Source: Fodinicola feengrottensis
Lineage (GTDB): Bacteria; Actinomycetota; Actinomycetes; Mycobacteriales; HKI-0501
Length of the DNA: 64,000 bases
Direction: 5' to 3'
Assembly (NCBI RefSeq): GCF_010993775.1
Contig: NZ_WOTO01000014.1
Coordinates: 62,001-126,000, forward strand
The notes below the pieces were generated by a model that saw only the letters and a program-made list of their open reading frames with translations, was not told where the DNA came from and made no database searches. Positions 55,684-63,203 of this stretch are shown here, one piece after another (position 1 is the stretch's first letter; each line of letters opens with the position of its first letter). The position numbers and the translations under genes were made by a program.

Positions 55684-57488
55684 ATGCCCTCCGCTATTTC
55701 TGAGTTGTCCCTCACTGTGCCCGACACGATCCCCGCCGACCTCACCGAAGCCGACACCAGCGCGTCGAATGAGCCCGCCTTCGCCGAATTCGGGTTGCAC
55801 CCGTCGGTGCTGGCGGCGCTGACCGCTGTCGGTTACGAGACGCCCACCCCGATCCAGGCCGCCACCATCGCGCCGATGCTGGCTGGCCGCGACGTGCTTG
55901 GGCTGGCCCAGACCGGCACCGGCAAGACGGCCGCGTTCGCGCTGCCGATCCTGACCCGCCTCGCCGGCGAGCGCGCCGGCAGGTGCGCGCCGCTCGCGCT
56001 GGTCCTCACACCGACCCGCGAGAGGCCATCCAGGTCGCCGAGGCGTTCGGGAAGTACGCTGCCCAGCTGCCCGGCTTCAGCGTGCTGCCGATCTACGGCG
56101 GCGCGCCGTATCCGCCGCAACTGCAGGGCCTGCGCCGGGGTGTCCACGTTGTGGTCGGTACGCCCGGTCGCGTGATGGACCACATGGAGCGTGGCTCGCT
56201 GGACCTGTCCAACCTGGACTGCCTGGTCCTGGACGAGGCCGACGAGATGCTCCGGATGGGTTTCCACGAGGACGTGGAGAAAGTCCTGTCGGCGACCCCG
56301 CCGACCCGGCAGGTGGCGCTGTTCTCGGCCACCATGCCGTCGATGATCCGCAAGATCGCCGCCGAGCACCTGAACGACCCGGCGGACATCGCGATCAAGT
56401 CGAAGACCTCCACGCTGACCACCACTCGGCAGCGGTACTGGACCGTCAGCCGGATGCACAAGCTGGACGCGCTGACCCGGATCCTCGAGGTCGAGCCGTA
56501 CGACGGCATGATCGTCTTCGTCCGCACCAAGCAGGCCACCGAGGACCTGGCGCAGAAGCTGCGTACCCGTGGTTTCGCGGCCTCCGCGATCAACGGTGAC
56601 ATGTCACAGCCGGTACGCGAGCAGACCATCGCGTCGCTGCGTGAAGGCCGGTTGAACATCCTGATCGCCACCGACGTGGCCGCCCGCGGTCTGGACGTGG
56701 ACCGGATCAGCCATGTACTGAACTACGACATCCCGCACGACACCGAGTCGTACGTGCACCGGATCGGCCGCACCGGCCGGGCCGGCCGCTCCGGCGAGGC
56801 GATCCTGTTCGTCGCGCAGCGCGAGCGGCACATGCTGCGCTCGATCGAGCGGACCACCCGGCAGCCGCTGGAGCCGATGACGCTGCCGACGGTGGCCGAG
56901 GTCAACGCGAGCCGGCAGGCCAAGTTCGCGGCCCGGATCACCGAGGTGCTCGATGGCCAGGACCTCACCGCGTACGAGGCGCTGATCACCGACTACCAGG
57001 CCGAACACGACGTGCCACCGGCCCGGATCGCGGCCGCGCTGGCCCGGATGGTGCACGGCGACGCGCCGCTGCTGCTGGCCGAGGACCCGGAACCAGCCGC
57101 CGAACCGGCCCGCCGCGAAATGTCGAGCGGGGACACTGAGACGTACCGGATCGCCATCGGTCACACCCACCGCGTCAAGCCGGGCAACATCGTCGGCGCG
57201 ATCACCGGTGAGACCGGCCTGTCCGGCAACCAGATCGGCCGGATCGAGATCATGTCCGACCACAGCCTCGTCGACCTGCCCGCCGGCCTGCCCGCCGAGA
57301 TGCTTCGCCGCCTGGGTACGGCCCGGATCGGCAGCCGCCAACTGCGGATCAGCCCCGGCGTACGGTCCGCCCGTCCGTCCGGCCCATCCCGTGGCTCCGA
57401 CTCCCGTGGCTCCGACTCCCGGCGCCGCGACAGTGGCCCAGCGCCCACCACCCGGGTGAAGAAGCCACGCCACAAGAAAACCCACTAG
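55684..57488 (+). CDS. DEAD-box ATP-dependent RNA helicase, DeaD/CsdA-like (frameshift)
   Basis: About 601 residues. Q motif FAEFGLHPSVLAALTAVGYE with TPTPIQ, motif I GLAQTGTGKTAAFA, Ia PTRE, II VLDEADEML, III SATMPS, V TDVAARGLDV and VI HRIGRTGRAGRSG. A C-terminal DbpA-type RNA-binding domain follows (YRIAIGHTHRVKPGNIVGAI, TGETGLSGNQIGRIEI), then a basic tail VKKPRHKKTH. The frame jumps near 56022 between TPTRE and AIQVAEAFGKYAAQ. Start ATG 55684. The leader before it is long, as in cold-shock helicases, with palindrome copies 2 and 3. Tail Ser/Arg repeats (GSDSRGSDSRRRDS) are low complexity. Confidence 0.93.
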
Positions 57489-57509
57489 TTGGATGGCCGC
57501 AGTGCTGTT

Positions 57510-57661
57510 GGCCGCAGTGCCTGCGGCGGCGCGTCCGGTTCGCGTCGCCGGGCCGCCCAAAGAGCGGGCACCCCACCGCAGTGCCTCTGGCCGCAGTTCC
57601 TGCGGCGGCGGCGCGTCCGGTTCGCGTCGCCGGGGCGCCCAAAGAGCGGGCACCCCACCGC
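57510..57661 (+). repeat. Two-copy tandem repeat, 79-bp period
   Basis: Copies begin GCCGCAG at 57511 and 57590 and share CTGCGGC, CGCGTCCGGTTCGCGTCG, and CAAAGAGCGGGCACCCC. Each copy starts with a perfect 7-bp hairpin GCCGCAG-NNC-CTGCGGC. A 20-base segment (GCAGTGCCTGCGGCGGCGCG) recurs at about 62899-62918. Confidence 0.8.
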
Positions 57662-57753
57662 CACGAACCTGGGCGACCTCCGGTCGCCGCGCGGACGTGG
57701 TGGGGATTGGTGTGGCTGGGCTGGCGTGGGTTGGGTTTGGTGTCAAGGGCGCT

Positions 57754-57932
57754 TGACGGCGCGAAATTGTCGTACGTGTCTGTTTTTCTTTCCCCCTCCC
57801 TTTGAACGGGCGGGGGGTGGGTTGAGAGGTGGACCTTGATTTTTAGTTGAACATTGGTCCTCGAACCCGCCCCCCACCCGTCACTGGGTGGGGGCAAATC
57901 TGCCGGAGGGGTACGACAGTTTCGCGCCGCAC
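57754..57932 (-). repeat. 179-bp repeat element B, inverse of element A
   Basis: The right end GTACGACAG-TTTCGCGCCGCAC (57911-57932) is the exact inverse of the left 22 bp of element A. The left end CGGCGCGAAATTGTCGTACG matches the right end of A, except for the outermost three bases. The interior matches A with about eight differences, mostly in the AT-rich centre. Near-identity of non-coding DNA 11 kb apart indicates recent copying or gene conversion. Confidence 0.85.
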
Positions 57933-58060
57933 CTATGTTCTGCGTGCGGTTCGCTGGCCCCAGGCAGTCGACGGGCCGTTGCCGTAGCCAGGCCAGGTGG
58001 CCGGTCAAGGTCGTGAGAAATCGTTTTCTTCTGCACAGATTGCCAGTACGGTCTCAGAGC

Positions 58061-59161
58061 ATGTTGACGTTCGCAGCGGTGACTGGCTTCCTTGGGGCTG
58101 GCAAGACGACGACTTTGGCGGCACTCGCCCGGCGCTGGGAGGACCAGGGCCGGCGGGTCGCGATCATCACCAACGACCAGGGCACCGACCTGGTCGACAC
58201 TCAGGTGGCCGGCCCGGCCGCGACCGGCATCGGCGAGGTCACCGGCGGCTGTTTCTGCTGCCGCTTCGATGACCTGCTCGACGTCATGAACGCCGTGGTG
58301 GAACAAGCGAAACCGGACACGGTCCTGGCCGAAGCGGTCGGCAGCTGCACGGACCTGCAGGCCACCGTTGTACGCCCGATGAAACAGCTGCATGGCGACC
58401 GGTTCCGCGTCGCGCCGCTGGTGACGGTGCTGGATCCGTTCCGCTACGCCGAAATCCGTCGGTCGGTGGCGCTCAGTGACAGTGAGTCCGATCTCGCGTA
58501 CCTGTTCCGCCAGCAGCTCGTCGAGGCGGACGTCATCGCCGTCAACAAATCTGATTTGCTGGAAAGCAAAGAAGAACTCCGAAACGAGTTGACGAAGCTC
58601 TATCCAGGCAAGCCGATCGTGTTCTACTCGGCTCGTACGGGCGAAGGTCTCGACGAACTGATCAACCAGCTCGCGGGGACCAGCGATTCGGCGATCGACC
58701 TCGATGTCGATTACGACCGGTATGCCAATGCCGAAGCTCAACTTGCCTGGCTGAACCAAAGTTTCCAGCTGCGCATGCCGGCTGGATTCGGCTCCGCTGA
58801 CTGGGCCGACGCGGTCCTGCGTGATCTCTCCGGCCGGGCCGAAAAAGGCGGCTGGACAATCGGTCATGTGAAGGTGTCGGTGACGGCTGGGGACGCGTTC
58901 AGCAAACTCAGCCTCATCAGCGCGGACGACAAACCAGAAGTCGACGCGAGAGCCGCGCGTACGCATTCCGAAGTCGCGGCGACCGCTTTGGTGAACGCGA
59001 GAGTCGCCTGCGAGCCAGCCGAACTCGATGCCGCGGTGGCAGCGGCCGTCGCCTCCGCGGACGCCACGTTTTCGACTTCCGCCAACCTCATACGCGAGTC
59101 GTACGCCTTCAAACCAGGCTACCCGCGACCGATTCATCGCATGCCGGCAACCGCCGGATGA
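58061..59161 (+). CDS. COG0523-family GTPase (CobW-like metallochaperone)
   Basis: 366 residues. Walker A GFLGAGKTT at residues 9-17, the metal-binding CxCC (Cys64, 66, 67) in GGCFCCRFDDL, the guanine motif AVNKSDLLE, and a CobW C-terminal-like domain with GGWTIGHVKVSVTAGD. Family members deliver Zn, Co or Fe to target enzymes. ATG 58061 is used; the frame is open upstream only through element B. It overlaps the aquaporin start (ATGA), so one transcript is likely. Metal specificity cannot be read here. Confidence 0.9.
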   Translation: MLTFAAVTGFLGAGKTTTLAALARRWEDQGRRVAIITNDQGTDLVDTQVAGPAATGIGEVTGGCFCCRFDDLLDVMNAVVEQAKPDTVLAEAVGSCTDLQATVVRPMKQLHGDRFRVAPLVTVLDPFRYAEIRRSVALSDSESDLAYLFRQQLVEADVIAVNKSDLLESKEELRNELTKLYPGKPIVFYSARTGEGLDELINQLAGTSDSAIDLDVDYDRYANAEAQLAWLNQSFQLRMPAGFGSADWADAVLRDLSGRAEKGGWTIGHVKVSVTAGDAFSKLSLISADDKPEVDARAARTHSEVAATALVNARVACEPAELDAAVAAAVASADATFSTSANLIRESYAFKPGYPRPIHRMPATAG

Positions 59162-59841
59162 CCACGCTGCAGCGCAGGTTGCTGGCCGAATTCCTGGGAA
59201 CGGCACTTCTGGTCGCGGTCGTCGTGGGCTCCGGTATCATGGCCGCCAAACTCAGCCCGTCTGACGTTGGTCTGCAACTGCTGGAAAACGCGGCGGCAAC
59301 GGCAGCTGGCCTCTTCGTGTTGATTCTGATTTTCGGCCCGGTGTCAGGCGCTCACTTCAATCCGGTTGTGTCTATTGTGGACGCCTGTGGCGGTGGTCTG
59401 AAATGGTCGGAGGTGGCCGCGTACGTCACAGTCCAGGTTCCCGGCGCGATTTTCGGTGCGATTCTGGCGAATTCGATGTTCGGAGCGGCGCCCGTCAGCA
59501 TCTCCACAAAAGTACGACTGTCACCGTCGCTGTGGCTTTCCGAAATTGTCGCAACCGCCGGCCTGCTGCTCCTGATCGCGGCGCTGGCGCGTACGAACCG
59601 GCTGAACCTCGCCGCGCCAGCTGTCGGTGCTTACATCGGATCGGCCTATTTCTTCACGGCCTCCACGAGTTTCGCCAACCCGGCGGTGACGATCGGCCGA
59701 GTCTTCAGCGACAGCTTCGCCGGCATCTCGCCGGCCTCGGTGCCCGGCTTCGTGATCGCCCAGCTCATCGGCGCTGCGTTGGCGGTGGTGTTGACGCGCG
59801 CACTTTTCCCTGCCAAAGAGCGGGTCGATAGTCTGGTCTGA
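59158..59841 (+). CDS. Aquaporin/MIP family channel
   Basis: 227 residues, six membrane helices with two half-helix loops. The NPA boxes are NPV (residues 68-70, GAHFNPVVS) and NPA (174-176, SFANPAVTIGR). The first box is non-canonical. N terminus LLAEFLGTALLVAVVVGSGI is typical. Related actinobacterial channels are linked to arsenite or small-solute flux, but no ars gene is present here. Coupled to the COG0523 GTPase by ATGA overlap. Confidence 0.9.
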   Translation: MTTLQRRLLAEFLGTALLVAVVVGSGIMAAKLSPSDVGLQLLENAAATAAGLFVLILIFGPVSGAHFNPVVSIVDACGGGLKWSEVAAYVTVQVPGAIFGAILANSMFGAAPVSISTKVRLSPSLWLSEIVATAGLLLLIAALARTNRLNLAAPAVGAYIGSAYFFTASTSFANPAVTIGRVFSDSFAGISPASVPGFVIAQLIGAALAVVLTRALFPAKERVDSLV

Positions 59842-60197
59842 TGCCACCTCGTCGTCCCGTAGACCCGGAATCCGTGACCGAAACGGAAGCCGCCTTCGAC
59901 CGGGACGAAACGCCGGACAAGGACGTTCAGCGGCGGGCCACCCGGCACCTGCTGGCCGTACTCGCGGAGAAGGTGCCAGGGCACGCGGTGGAGGTACGAG
60001 TGCCGCCGTACGGCGCGATCCAGTGCGGCGAGGGGCCGCGGCACACCCGCGGCACCCCGCCGAACGTGGTCGAGACCGACCCGGTGACCTGGCTGTTGAT
60101 GGCCACCGGGCGGCTGACCTTCGCCGACGGCTACGCCCAGGGCAAGGTGTCGGCCAGCGGGAACCGGGCGGACCTCAGCGACTGGCTGCCAGTGTGA
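59841..60197 (+). CDS. Sterol-carrier-family (SCP2-like) protein
   Basis: 118 residues. RHLLAVLAEKVPGHAVEVRV, PPYGAIQCGEGPRHTRGTPP and VVETDPVTWLLMATGRLTFA are the pattern of the small actinobacterial SCP2/MDMPI-C-like protein commonly found near purine genes. Start ATG overlaps the aquaporin TGA by one base. The end overlaps the convergent P450 by 23 bases. Function unknown. Confidence 0.82.
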   Translation: MPPRRPVDPESVTETEAAFDRDETPDKDVQRRATRHLLAVLAEKVPGHAVEVRVPPYGAIQCGEGPRHTRGTPPNVVETDPVTWLLMATGRLTFADGYAQGKVSASGNRADLSDWLPV

Positions 60198-61385
60198 CCG
60201 AGACCGGCAGCGCGGCCAGCCCACGCATCAGCCCGCTGGGCCGCCAGACCAGCTGATCGAGTTCGGTCGCGAGCTCCAGCGTGCCGAACCGTTCGAGGAT
60301 CAGCTCCAGCGCGATTTTCCCCTCCAACCGGGCCAGCGGCGCGCCGAGGCAGAAGTGCAGACCGTGCCCGAAGGCGACATGCTGGGTGTGGCCGCGGCCG
60401 ACGTCAAAGGTCTCGGCGTCGTCGAACCGGTCCGAGTCACGGTTGGCGGCCAGCGGCGAGATCATCACGATGTCGCCATGGCTGATGGTGACGCCGCCGA
60501 GCTCGAGGTCGGCGGCGGTGGCGAACCGGGGTAGCGCCGAGCGCAGCGGACCCTCGTAGCGCAGCACCTCCTCGATCGCCGACGGCACCAGGTCGCGGTC
60601 GGCGCGTAGCCGGTCCAGCTGGTCCGGGTGGGTGAGCAGCAGGTAGAGGCCGTTGCCAATCAGGTTGACGGTGGTCTCGTGGCCGGCGATCAGCAGCAGG
60701 AACACCATCGAGGTCAGCTCGTCCTCGGTGAGCGCGTCGCCCTCGTCGCGTACCGCGATCAGGTCGGACAGCAGGTCATCGGCCGGGTTCGTACGCTTGC
60801 GGGCCAGTAGTTCGTGGATGTAGTCGGTCATCGCCTTGGCCGCGACCGGCAGCTTGTCGCCGGCGAAGGCTCCGGCGACGATGACGTTCGACCATTCGCG
60901 GAAGGCGTCCTGATCCCGCGACGGGATGCCGAGCAGCTCGCAGATGACCCGGATCGGCAGTGGGAAACCAAAAGCGTCGATGATGTCGACAGGCTCGCGC
61001 CGGGTTTGACGGCGTCCAGCAGTTCGGTGGCGATCTCGGTGATCCGCGGCGCCAGCGCGGCGATCCGCCGGGCGGTGAAGACCTTGACGACCATTCGGCG
61101 CAACCGGGTGTGGTCCGGCGGGTCGGAGTTGAGCATGTGGTGGTTCATCGCGGCGCGTACGCGCTCGTCCAGCCCGGTGTCCAGGGCACCGAAATACTTG
61201 TTGCCGTCCCGGGACAGCGCCGGATGGGTGAACGCCTCGCGGGCCTCCGCGTATCCGGTGACCACCCAGCCACGCCCGCTGAAGGTCATCATCTGCATCG
61301 GGCTCACCGGAGCGTCCTCGCGAAGCTTCGCGTAGATCGGGTGCGGATCCTGGATGAGCTGTTCCTGTGTTACCGGCTGAGCCAC
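60175..61385 (-). CDS. Cytochrome P450 (frameshift)
   Basis: About 403 residues. I-helix LLLIAGHETTVNL with the acid-alcohol pair, K-helix ExxR in AIEEVLRYEGPLR, haem-binding FGHGLHFCLGAPLARLE. N-terminal VSPMQMMTFSGRGWVVTGYA and SDPPDHTRLRRMVVKVFTAR are also typical. GTG 61385 with GAGGGGAC upstream. The frame shifts at about 60996-61000 where a CG is doubled; removed, KPGEPVDIIDAFGFPLPIRV is continuous. No ferredoxin partner nearby. Substrate unknown. Confidence 0.92.
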
Positions 61386-61508
61386 GACGGTCCCCTCTAT
61401 ATGTTACGAAGCGTCACCAATCTTGCCCGGGCGCCGGCATAAAGCGGTAGGCCCAGATGTTGGTTACTTTCTGGACGAAGGATCAAACGCCCCAGAAAGG
61501 ACACCTCC

Positions 61509-61937
61509 ATGGCCGAAGAAGTCGTTGACAGCCCGAGTGGCTGGGTGGCGGATCACATCAAGCAGTACGTGGACAGCAACGGCGAGCAGGGCCACGACTG
61601 GCAGGGCGTGCCGACGCTGTTGCTGACGGTGGTCGGGCGCAAGTCCGGCGTACGGCGTCGTACGGCGCTCATCTACGGCCGCGATGGCGACGACTACACG
61701 CTGGTCGCTTCCAAGGGCGGCGCGCCGAAGAACCCGCTCTGGTACGACAACCTGGTGGCCAACCCGGACGTGGAGCTGCAGGTCAAGGACGAGGTCTTCG
61801 AGGCGACGGCGCGGACGGCCAACCCGGAGGAGAAGAAGCGGCTCTGGCCCAGCCTGGCGAAGATCTGGCCGGACTACGACAACTACCAGACCAAGACCGA
61901 CCGCGACATTCCGGTCGTCATCCTCACCCGCAAGTAG
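61509..61937 (+). CDS. Deazaflavin (F420)-dependent nitroreductase-like protein (Ddn family)
   Basis: 142 residues. VPTLLLTVVGRKSGVRRRTA, LIYGRDGDDYTLVASKGGAP, KNPLWYDNLVANPDVELQVK and KIWPDYDNYQTKTDRDIPVV are the canonical Ddn pattern, closer to the archetype than the copy at 33270. Start ATG 61509. Its end overlaps the convergent methyltransferase by 14 bases. Confidence 0.94.
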   Translation: MAEEVVDSPSGWVADHIKQYVDSNGEQGHDWQGVPTLLLTVVGRKSGVRRRTALIYGRDGDDYTLVASKGGAPKNPLWYDNLVANPDVELQVKDEVFEATARTANPEEKKRLWPSLAKIWPDYDNYQTKTDRDIPVVILTRK

Positions 61938-62862
61938 GTTCAGCTTTCCGGTTGGGACGTTCAGCGTCCCAATCGGATGGCCTACGGTTTGCGGGCGCGG
62001 TGGCGGACACCCAGGCCTGCGCGAACATGGCCGCCGGCTGGGTGGCCCACTGGCGGAGCGTGTCGGCATGCGACGACTCGCCCTCGGTGTCCAGCTGCTC
62101 GGCCAGATATTCCGAGATCCGGTACGCGTCGACGTATCTTTCGTAGCGCGCGTCCAGCCGCACCTGGGTGAACCCGGCCCCACCCAGCAGCGTCCCGAGC
62201 CGCCGCCCGATCAGCGGATCTCCGCCGTTGGCGGCTTGTAACTTCCGATAACGCGCGATCGCGGCGTCGACCTCCTCTGATCCAGGCGCCAGCAGGAAGC
62301 CGTCCCAGGCCGGGCAGCAGACCCCTATGACGCCGCCGGGAGCGAGCACCCGGTAGGCCTCGGCCATCGCTCGCTCGGGCTCGGCCAGATGCTCCAAAAG
62401 TGCGTGCGAGAAGACCCGGTCCACAGAGTCGTTGGCGAGCGGAACGGCGTACGCCGACGCCTGGTCGAACCGTACGTTCGTGACGCCCTCCGCGGTCGCT
62501 GCCCGCTGCCCGAGTTCCAGCTGTTCAGACCCCGCGTCGATGCCCAGAACCGCGCCTGGCGCCACCGCGGCGGCCAGCCCAAGGGTGATCGTGCCCGGTC
62601 CGCAGCCGAGGTCCAGCACATTCAGCCCAGGCGCGAGATGCGGTAGGAAGAAGCGCGCGTGCGTCTCGGCCCGCCGGCCGGCCATGAAGGCCACCGCCCG
62701 AGAAGCGAGGCCTGGTGTGTAGCGCTCGTCAGACCGCTGCTGCTGCGGCAACTGCGGCTGCGGAGCTGGGACCTGAGCCAGAGCCGGAGCTGAGTGCCGG
62801 CTGGTCTTCACCGGCGCCGCCGAGTGCCGTCCACGCCGTCGCTGTCCCGCATCCTCCGTCAC
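61924..62862 (-). CDS. Class I SAM-dependent methyltransferase
   Basis: 312 residues. Motif I VLDLGCGPGTITLGLA, acidic residue in VLGIDAGSEQLE, and post-I FSHALLEHLAEPERAMAEAY with RVLAPGGVIGVCCP are diagnostic of the methyltransferase_11/25 group. The first 45 residues are low-complexity and charged (QPQLPQQQ), and the true start may be later. A ubiquinone/menaquinone-type or small-molecule methylation is possible; no substrate evidence. Confidence 0.88.
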   Translation of the reverse strand: MTEDAGQRRRGRHSAAPVKTSRHSAPALAQVPAPQPQLPQQQRSDERYTPGLASRAVAFMAGRRAETHARFFLPHLAPGLNVLDLGCGPGTITLGLAAAVAPGAVLGIDAGSEQLELGQRAATAEGVTNVRFDQASAYAVPLANDSVDRVFSHALLEHLAEPERAMAEAYRVLAPGGVIGVCCPAWDGFLLAPGSEEVDAAIARYRKLQAANGGDPLIGRRLGTLLGGAGFTQVRLDARYERYVDAYRISEYLAEQLDTEGESSHADTLRQWATQPAAMFAQAWVSATAPANRRPSDWDAERPNRKAEPTCG

Positions 62863-62949
62863 GCCCAGACCTCCCTGTCGCCGCTGAGTCTATTGTCGCA
62901 GTGCCTGCGGCGGCGCGAAGGTGTGGCTGGGTGGCGTCCAGTACGTGCT

Positions 62950-63030
62950 ACGGCGTGAAATTGTCGTACCGGGGTGGAATTCTTGGCCCCCTCCCTTTGA
63001 AGGGCGGGGGGTGGGTACGTGGGTTTTGGA
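62950..63030 (+). repeat. Half-unit D of the 179-bp repeat (right-half type)
   Basis: CGGCGTGAAATTGTCGTAC (62951-62969) followed after about 16 bases by CCCCCTCCCTTTGAAGGGCG and GGGGGTGGG, then GGGTTTTGGAC. This matches the right half of element A, reversed. The other half is missing. It lies in the 341-base gap between the methyltransferase and metallophosphoesterase. Confidence 0.65.
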
Positions 63031-63067
63031 CGTCACGTAAGTAAGCGCGCGCTCAGTTCTGACTGCG

Positions 63068-63084
63068 CAATCGGACTCCGATTG
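63068..63084. repeat. CAATCGG palindrome, copy 4
   Basis: CAATCGGACTCCGATTG, 8-bp perfect arms with a central C. Located between half-unit D and the metallophosphoesterase start. Confidence 0.8.
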
Positions 63085-63129
63085 TCCCAAGAGCAGGGCC
63101 CTGAGCTGGGCAAACCTGCGGGACTGTGA

Positions 63130-63146
63130 CAATCGGAATCCGATTG
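63130..63146. repeat. CAATCGG palindrome, copy 5
   Basis: CAATCGGAATCCGATTG, identical in core to copy 2, 62 bases start to start from copy 4 and 58 bases before the metallophosphoesterase GTG, i.e. in promoter position. Confidence 0.8.
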
Positions 63147-63203
63147 TGCGGATCTGGGACGCCGGGGCGCACGAACTCGCCACCAAAATGGCAGGATGAG
63201 GAC

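Larger units (their letters stand above)
57489..58060. other. Repeat-rich intergenic region
   Basis: 572 bases with no credible gene. It contains the 79-bp tandem repeat (57510-57661), element B (57754-57932) and the short leader of the COG0523 gene. Small ORFs here read through repeats and change with them. Confidence 0.7.
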
